In this document: piece by piece, positions 6,250-10,321 of the stretch
Numbering within the stretch: the stretch's first letter is position 1
Layout: each line of letters opens with the position of its first letter
Source of the DNA: Oscillospiraceae bacterium
GTDB lineage: Bacteria; Bacillota; Clostridia; Oscillospirales; Acutalibacteraceae
Length of the DNA stretch: 10,321 nucleotides
Reading direction: 5' to 3'
Assembly (NCBI GenBank): GCA_003520555.1
Contig: DOUO01000158.1
Span: 1-10,321, forward strand
Notes under the pieces: generated by a model
Database searches by the model: none
Seen by the model: the letters and a program-made list of their open reading frames with translations, nothing else
What the model was told of the DNA's origin: nothing
Program-made: the position numbers and the translations under genes

Positions 6250-7008
6250 TTACAAATTCAAAAAATTCAAAATATCTCTGATTGTGTTATCCATTATCAG
6301 CGGATCGGTAAAACGGTGGTCGGCGTTTTCGACTGCGGCAAACTCAAGAAAATTGTTTTCGGCAAATTCCGCCGAGGCTTCAATCGGCACAATTTCATCC
6401 TTTGTTCCGTGCATGATTAAAATATCGTCACAATAATCGGAATAATCGTATTTATTAATATCAGAATTTTTTAAGTCCTTCAAAAACTGACTGTTTATCT
6501 TTATTTTCTTGTCAAAGCCTACGCTGACGGGCTTATTATGCGCCAGCAGCTTTCGGTCGGAGTCAGACATTATTGATGAATTGATTACACCGTACATGTT
6601 TATCGCAGGACACCTGAGAACAAGCTTTTTGAAGGGATTTCCGTTTTCGGCAATATATTTTAAGTACAAATAACCGCCGAAGCTTGTTGCGTAACCGTAA
6701 ATATTCTTAACTCCGAGCTTTGTTTTTATATGCTCAAGAACAAGCTTGATATAGTCATTGCAGTCGCTTAAAATAAGGGTTTTGCGTACATCATCGCCGT
6801 GACACGGAAGATTGAAGGTAACAACACCCGAGTTTTTATGCTTTGAAGTCGCTTTTACGGCAAATCGCTCCGCCGCCTTGTTATCCTTGTGACCTCCGAA
6901 GCCGTGACCGTAAAGAACAATGCTGTTGAGCTTCTTTAAATCGTTATAATAAATTTTGCAATGAATACTCGCGCCGTTTTCGTTTACATAAAAGTTTTTG
7001 TTAAGCAT
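6250..7008 (-). CDS. Alpha/beta hydrolase (serine esterase/peptidase-like)
   Basis: A 252-residue single-domain alpha/beta hydrolase without a signal peptide, so probably cytosolic. YGHGFGGHKDN (33-43) is the oxyanion-hole HGFGG region. The nucleophile elbow is YATSFGG with Ser109; its first position is Ala rather than the usual Gly of GxSxG. Asp204 in MHGTKDEIVP and His231 in ENADHRF complete the triad. The substrate is not evident; it resembles small esterases and acyl-peptidase-like hydrolases. It starts 10 bases after the GNAT gene, with CGGAG beginning directly after the GNAT stop codon, so the two form an operon. The Asp and His placement is by motif, not by structure. Confidence 0.88.
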   Translation of the reverse strand: MLNKNFYVNENGASIHCKIYYNDLKKLNSIVLYGHGFGGHKDNKAAERFAVKATSKHKNSGVVTFNLPCHGDDVRKTLILSDCNDYIKLVLEHIKTKLGVKNIYGYATSFGGYLYLKYIAENGNPFKKLVLRCPAINMYGVINSSIMSDSDRKLLAHNKPVSVGFDKKIKINSQFLKDLKNSDINKYDYSDYCDDILIMHGTKDEIVPIEASAEFAENNFLEFAAVENADHRFTDPLIMDNTIRDILNFLNL

Positions 7009-7018
7009 ATTAACTCCG

Positions 7019-7501
7019 TTAAAAAATCAACCTCATTTGATACCATACCGCTCCGCCGTGTGTTGAAGCGGATACGCCTTCATTACTGAAACCGAATTTT
7101 GAATAAAAAGGAATCAACGCCTCCTTGCATGTAAGCACTATACCCTTTCTTCCGTCTTTTCGACTGTCGTCAATAACAGCGTCCATTACAAGCGAAGCAC
7201 AGCCCTTTTTACGGTATGAAGGAAGCGTAGCTACAGAAATGAGCATAAGCCATGCCCCGCTTTCATCATAATATTTAAAGTTATGAAACATATCGTCGCA
7301 CAAATTGCTTTCGTTTGTGGGATAACCGTGTATAAATGCCGAAACTGCGCCGTTTTCCTCACACATCCAAAAATAATCCGGATTACGCTTCAGGCGATCT
7401 TCTATTTCACTTTTTTTAGCAGCTTCCGTTTCCGGAAACGAAATACTTTCAATTTCATAAACCGTATCTAAATCTTCGGGCTTTGCGTGAATAATTTTCA
7501 T
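7019..7501 (-). CDS. GNAT-family N-acetyltransferase, AANAT-like
   Basis: A 160-residue Gcn5-related acetyltransferase that would transfer acetyl from acetyl-CoA to an amine. Motif A is seen as LISVATLPSYRKKGCASLVMD (about 86-106), with the RKKGCA pyrophosphate-binding loop. Motif B follows as FYSKFGF (131-137), and the C-terminal STHGGAVWYQM resembles arylalkylamine (serotonin-type) N-acetyltransferase-like GNATs of bacteria and fungi. The substrate is unknown; small amines or polyamine-like compounds are possible. It is the first gene of a three-gene cluster, with a near-consensus promoter upstream and a strong GGGAGGA site 6-7 bases before the ATG. Confidence 0.9.
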   Translation of the reverse strand: MKIIHAKPEDLDTVYEIESISFPETEAAKKSEIEDRLKRNPDYFWMCEENGAVSAFIHGYPTNESNLCDDMFHNFKYYDESGAWLMLISVATLPSYRKKGCASLVMDAVIDDSRKDGRKGIVLTCKEALIPFYSKFGFSNEGVSASTHGGAVWYQMRLIF

Positions 7502-7523
7502 ATTAGTCCTCCCTATCCTATTT

Positions 7524-7552
7524 ATTATATATCAGAATATCCGATTTGTCAC
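7524..7552 (-). promoter_or_regulatory. Sigma-A promoter for the GNAT-hydrolase-GIY-YIG genes
   Basis: GTGACA (7552-7547, one mismatch to TTGACA) and a perfect TATAAT (7529-7524) are separated by 17 bases. The predicted start near 7517 leaves a leader of about 16 bases ahead of the GNAT ATG. The -35 box begins only four bases beyond the U-tract of the ATPase terminator, so the two transcription units are packed back to back. Confidence 0.85.
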
Positions 7553-7556
7553 GAAC

Positions 7557-7583
7557 AAAAAGCCCCTCCGTAACGGAAGGACT
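7557..7583 (-). terminator. Intrinsic terminator of the V/A-type ATPase operon
   Basis: AGTCCTTCCG (7583-7574) pairs along its whole length with CGGAGGGGCT (7570-7561), including two G-U pairs, around the loop TTA; TTTT follows. The hairpin begins 6 bases after the stop codon of the subunit D gene. Confidence 0.9.
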
Positions 7584-7589
7584 TATTAT

Positions 7590-8216
7590 TTATTCGCTTT
7601 CTCTGAGTTTCTTGCGTTTGATAACCTTAAGGCGGCTGAACTCCTCTCTGTCCTTTTCATCAAGAGCGTCGGAAATAAACTTTACGGTTTCCTCAAAACG
7701 GGGTATCATAATGTTTTTCAGCGCGTTTGCGCGTTTTTGAGTCTTTTTTATAGAATCCGCAAGACGGTAAACGCTGTTTTCTATTTCAGCAAGCTCAACA
7801 GTAAGCTCCTTAACCCTTGTGAAAAGTATGAAAGCCTTATCAACAGCGGCGTTTGTTGTTCTTGTGCCGTAGTGAAGATAATTATAATGTTCGCCTTCAT
7901 CCATAGTCAGAATCGGAATTTCAACTCCCATTACGCTTCGCGAATCAAGCCTCAGACCGTCCTCAATGGGTACCGCGTTTGAAATATCTTCACAAAAGCC
8001 GTTAGAGATATTGGCTGTTTGCAAAGCGAAATACGCTTCCTCATACGCTGTGTCAATTTTTTCCTGGATTGCGTTTGCGTGGTCAATAAGCGTCATCATT
8101 TCGCGAATTAAAATGTTTCGTTTGCGGTCAAGAAGCTCATAGCCGTTTTTGGCAAGAGCCAAAGACTTTTTGGTATTCATTAAATTACCCTTGGTGGGTA
8201 CTGCCTGTACAGCCAT
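7590..8216 (-). CDS. atpD: V/A-type ATP synthase subunit D
   Basis: Subunit D is the central rotor stalk of the V/A-type ATPase, linking the A3B3 head to the membrane ring. The 208 residues match the family. The N-terminus VPTKGNLMNTKKSLALAKNG (6-25) followed by LLDRKRNILIREM is characteristic, as is the long C-terminal helix RLADSIKKTQKRANALKNI (about 151-169) ending in a basic tail. The two helical ends are expected to form the antiparallel coiled-coil shaft. The start at 8216 is preferred over Met13 because the conserved PTKGNL segment lies before Met13 and because GAAGGTG stands upstream. It follows subunit B by 12 bases and is the last gene before the terminator. Symbol as in A-B-D type naming (ntpD is equivalent). 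Confidence 0.95.
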   Translation of the reverse strand: MAVQAVPTKGNLMNTKKSLALAKNGYELLDRKRNILIREMMTLIDHANAIQEKIDTAYEEAYFALQTANISNGFCEDISNAVPIEDGLRLDSRSVMGVEIPILTMDEGEHYNYLHYGTRTTNAAVDKAFILFTRVKELTVELAEIENSVYRLADSIKKTQKRANALKNIMIPRFEETVKFISDALDEKDREEFSRLKVIKRKKLRESE

Positions 8217-8228
8217 TACGACACCTTC

Positions 8229-9602
8229 TTAGCCCTTGTAATAAATGTCAAGCACCGCGTCGTCAACACGGTCAAGCTCTGTTCTGGGAAGTGTTGATAA
8301 AAGCTCCCAACCCAAATCAAGACTTTGCTCAATGCTTCTGTTCTCGGTAAAGCCCTGATTTACAAACCGGGACTCAAACAGTTTGCCGAATTCGATGTAT
8401 TTTTTATCTATCGGCGAAAGCTCCTCCTCACCGATAACGGAAGCAAGCGCTCTTGCGTCAATTACCTTTGCGTAGGAAGCAAACAGCTGGTTAGCAAGCG
8501 ACTGATGGTCGCTTCTGGTGTAGCCGTCGCCTATACCGTCTTTCATCAGACGTGAGAGTGAAGGCAAAACGCTTACCGGCGGATAAATACCCTGTCCCTG
8601 CAATGTGCGGTCAAGAACAATCTGTCCTTCGGTGATGTAACCGGTCAGGTCGGGAATCGGATGAGTAATGTCGTCGTTAGGCATTGTAAGGATTGGAATC
8701 TGAGTAACAGAACCCGAATGACCTTTAATCATACCCGCGCGTTCATAAAGTGAAGCAAGGTCGGAATAAAGATATCCGGGATAACCCTTTCTGCCGGGAA
8801 TTTCACCCTTTGAGGACGAAAACTCACGCAGAGCTTCCGCGTAAGATGTCATATCAGTCATAATTAACAAAATGTGCATATCAAGCTCAAAAGCTAAATA
8901 TTCGGCGATTGTTAGAGCGCAGCGAGGTGTGAGTGTACGTTCAATAATCGGGTCGTTGGAAAGATTTAACAGCATAACAACCCTTGAAAGCACGCCGCTT
9001 TCCTCAAAGCTTTTGCGGAAGTATTCAGCGACGTCCTTTTGAACGCCCATAGCGGCAAACACTACGCCGAAGTTTGAGCTGTCAGCTCCGCTGATTTTTG
9101 CCTGACGTACAATTTGAACCGCCAGGTCGTTATGAGTCATACCGGAACCCGAAAAAATCGGGAGCTTTTGACCGCGGATAAGAGTCATAAGCGTATCAAT
9201 CGTCGATATGCCCGTGTTTATATAGTTCCTCGGATATACTCTTGAAACCGGGTTGATAGGCGTTCCGTTGATGTTTTCTCTTTTTACCGGGAAAATATCG
9301 CCCAAGCCGTCAATAGGTCTGCCCGCGCCGTCAAGTACTCTGCCGATAATTTCAGGAGAAAGTGGCATTTCCATTGGATGACCGGTAAGATGCGTCCTTG
9401 TGTTTTTAAGGCTTATTCTTCTTGTGCCCTCAAAAACCTGGACAACAATTTTTTCACCTTCAATCTGCACAACACGTCCCTGGCGTACCGAACCGTTTTC
9501 AAGCTTGATATCAACAATTTCTTCGTTGGAAACGCCCTTAACGCCGTCCATTACTATCAGTGAGCCGTTGATTTCTTTTACGCCAACATAATCAATAATC
9601 AC
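8229..9602 (-). CDS. atpB: V/A-type ATP synthase subunit B (non-catalytic regulatory subunit)
   Basis: Subunit B alternates with catalytic subunit A in the soluble head of the V/A-type ATPase. The 457 residues are the normal length. It shows an N-terminal beta-barrel, [21 protein letters not shown] (from about 76), the degenerate P-loop SGSGMTHND (151-159) lacking the GKT of subunit [16 protein letters not shown] (268-282) and [10 protein letters not shown] (347-356) with Arg351 as the probable arginine finger acting in the neighbouring A site. The start codon is GTG (9602-9600). The family alignment ([20 protein letters not shown]) and a strong AAGGAGGG support it. It follows subunit A by 14 bases. 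Whether the machine moves protons or sodium ions cannot be told from the head subunits. Confidence 0.97.
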   Translation of the reverse strand: MIIDYVGVKEINGSLIVMDGVKGVSNEEIVDIKLENGSVRQGRVVQIEGEKIVVQVFEGTRRISLKNTRTHLTGHPMEMPLSPEIIGRVLDGAGRPIDGLGDIFPVKRENINGTPINPVSRVYPRNYINTGISTIDTLMTLIRGQKLPIFSGSGMTHNDLAVQIVRQAKISGADSSNFGVVFAAMGVQKDVAEYFRKSFEESGVLSRVVMLLNLSNDPIIERTLTPRCALTIAEYLAFELDMHILLIMTDMTSYAEALREFSSSKGEIPGRKGYPGYLYSDLASLYERAGMIKGHSGSVTQIPILTMPNDDITHPIPDLTGYITEGQIVLDRTLQGQGIYPPVSVLPSLSRLMKDGIGDGYTRSDHQSLANQLFASYAKVIDARALASVIGEEELSPIDKKYIEFGKLFESRFVNQGFTENRSIEQSLDLGWELLSTLPRTELDRVDDAVLDIYYKG

Positions 9603-9610
9603 AGTGCGTT

Positions 9611-9618
9611 CCCTCCTT
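9611..9618 (-). promoter_or_regulatory. Strong Shine-Dalgarno of subunit B, overlapping the subunit A stop
   Basis: AAGGAGGG shares two bases with the TAA stop codon of subunit A and lies 8-9 bases before the GTG start of subunit B. It decides the GTG start, since no ATG is available there, and suggests coupled termination and re-initiation. Confidence 0.8.
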
Positions 9619-10321
9619 AATTAAGTAATTCTCCGAGCTTTTCGTCGATTTCTTTTAAATAATCGGCAAACATTTCAAGACGGTTGTTGGGAATATCGTA
9701 TTTCATTTTTGTAAGCTTGTCAAAAAGTCCGAGCTCAGTAATTTTGGAGATTGGTATTTCACGCGCTACGACTTCTTTTGCCTTTTCATGAAGGTGAAGG
9801 ATTACCTTCATCATCAGCTTTTGCTTTTCAAGCGGTACGTAGGTATCTTCCGCGTGGAAAGCGTTTTGCTGAAGGAAACCGACGCGTATTGCCCTTGCGG
9901 TTTCAATAACCAGCTTTTGGTCGTCGGGTAAAACATCGGAGCCGATAAGCTTTACAATTTCCATAAGCGAGCTTTCTTCCTGCAAAAGCGCGCTTATGCG
10001 ATTTCTGTATTCCACAAATTCATCGCCGAGGTTTTCTCTGAACCACGGGTCGAGGTCATTAAAATATTCGCTGTAGCTGTCAATCCAGTTTATAGCGGGA
10101 TAATGTCTTGCGTACGCAAGCGCCTTGTCAAGCGCCCAGAAAACGCGCGTAAAACGCTTGGTGTTTTGTGTAACAGGCTCGGAAAAGTCTGAACCCTGAG
10201 GTGAAACAGCGCCGATAAGAGTAACGCTGCCCTCTCCTCCGCTTAAAACATCGGCGCGTCCGCCGCGTTCGTAAAACTCCGCAAGTCTTGAAGGAAGATA
10301 AGCCGGGAAGCCTTCTTCGGC
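9617..10321 (-). CDS. atpA: V/A-type ATP synthase catalytic subunit A, C-terminal 235 codons (5' end outside window)
   Basis: This is the 3' part of the gene for the catalytic, ATP-hydrolysing or ATP-making subunit. The frame is open from the right edge to the TAA at 9619-9617. The first codons read [19 protein letters not shown], followed by [23 protein letters not shown] and [19 protein letters not shown], all diagnostic of V/A-type subunit A. The C-terminal helical domain [18 protein letters not shown] also fits. The Walker A motif lies further upstream, outside the window. A GTG at 10015-10013 inside the gene is an ordinary Val codon ([10 protein letters not shown]), not a start. Its place ahead of B and D is the standard order of bacterial V/A-type operons; stator and membrane subunit genes would lie to the right. 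Confidence 0.96.
   Translation of the reverse strand, partial: AEEGFPAYLPSRLAEFYERGGRADVLSGGEGSVTLIGAVSPQGSDFSEPVTQNTKRFTRVFWALDKALAYARHYPAINWIDSYSEYFNDLDPWFRENLGDEFVEYRNRISALLQEESSLMEIVKLIGSDVLPDDQKLVIETARAIRVGFLQQNAFHAEDTYVPLEKQKLMMKVILHLHEKAKEVVAREIPISKITELGLFDKLTKMKYDIPNNRLEMFADYLKEIDEKLGELLN

Noticed and set aside
7590..8180. Alternative start of subunit D at Met13 with an upstream AAGGG
   Set aside because: The conserved PTKGNL segment of the family lies before Met13, and the upstream ATG has its own ribosome binding site.
9617..10015. Separate small 132-codon gene starting at GTG 10015
   Set aside because: The reading frame continues unbroken to the right edge and encodes subunit A; the GTG is an internal Val codon.
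1..10321. CRISPR arrays, insertion sequences, prophage genes, tRNA or rRNA genes
   Set aside because: I saw no regularly spaced repeats, transposase or integrase motifs, terminal inverted repeats, or tRNA/rRNA-like sequence. The region looks like ordinary core metabolism.

Overview
The window reads as chromosomal DNA of an anaerobic, moderately AT-rich Firmicute, most likely a gut Clostridia/Oscillospiraceae-type organism. The clues are the oxygen-independent thiazole route (ThiH instead of the glycine oxidase ThiO), a short family-2-like ThiF, a ThiC without a long N-terminal domain, a bacterial V/A-type ATPase, strong purine-rich Shine-Dalgarno sites and consensus sigma-A promoters. The genus assignment is inference. 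Every gene I can support lies on the minus strand, so transcription runs from right to left.

Region 1 (10321 to 7557): the 3' part of a V/A-type ATPase operon, with the C-terminal 235 codons of catalytic subunit A, complete subunit B (GTG start) and complete subunit D, closed by a strong intrinsic terminator. Region 2 (7552 to 5981): a near-consensus promoter driving three tightly packed small genes: an AANAT-like GNAT acetyltransferase, an alpha/beta hydrolase and a GIY-YIG domain protein. I see no terminator after them. Region 3 (5984 to 1): a consensus promoter whose -35 box overlaps the end of the GIY-YIG gene, a TPP riboswitch with a clear terminator, and the de novo thiamine operon thiS-thiF-thiG-thiH-tenI-thiE-thiD-thiC. 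thiC is cut by the left edge.

The thiamine genes form a nearly complete pathway. ThiF adenylates ThiS, which delivers sulfur. ThiH makes dehydroglycine from tyrosine, and ThiG builds the thiazole from these plus deoxyxylulose phosphate. A TenI-like protein may aromatise the thiazole. ThiC makes HMP phosphate from AIR, ThiD phosphorylates it to HMP-PP, and ThiE joins the halves to thiamine phosphate. The cysteine desulfurase and the thiamine phosphate kinase are not in the window. The riboswitch places the whole set under TPP feedback.

I find no convincing new system. The points most worth a second look are the TenI homologue with Asn at the position of the catalytic His, a specific antiterminator pairing in the riboswitch, an N-terminally extended ThiH, a 15-bp in-frame tandem duplication at the start of thiG, and the lack of a terminator between the small-gene cluster and the riboswitch. 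No stretch longer than 300 bases lacks a gene; the longest gap (5806-5980) holds the thi promoter and riboswitch.
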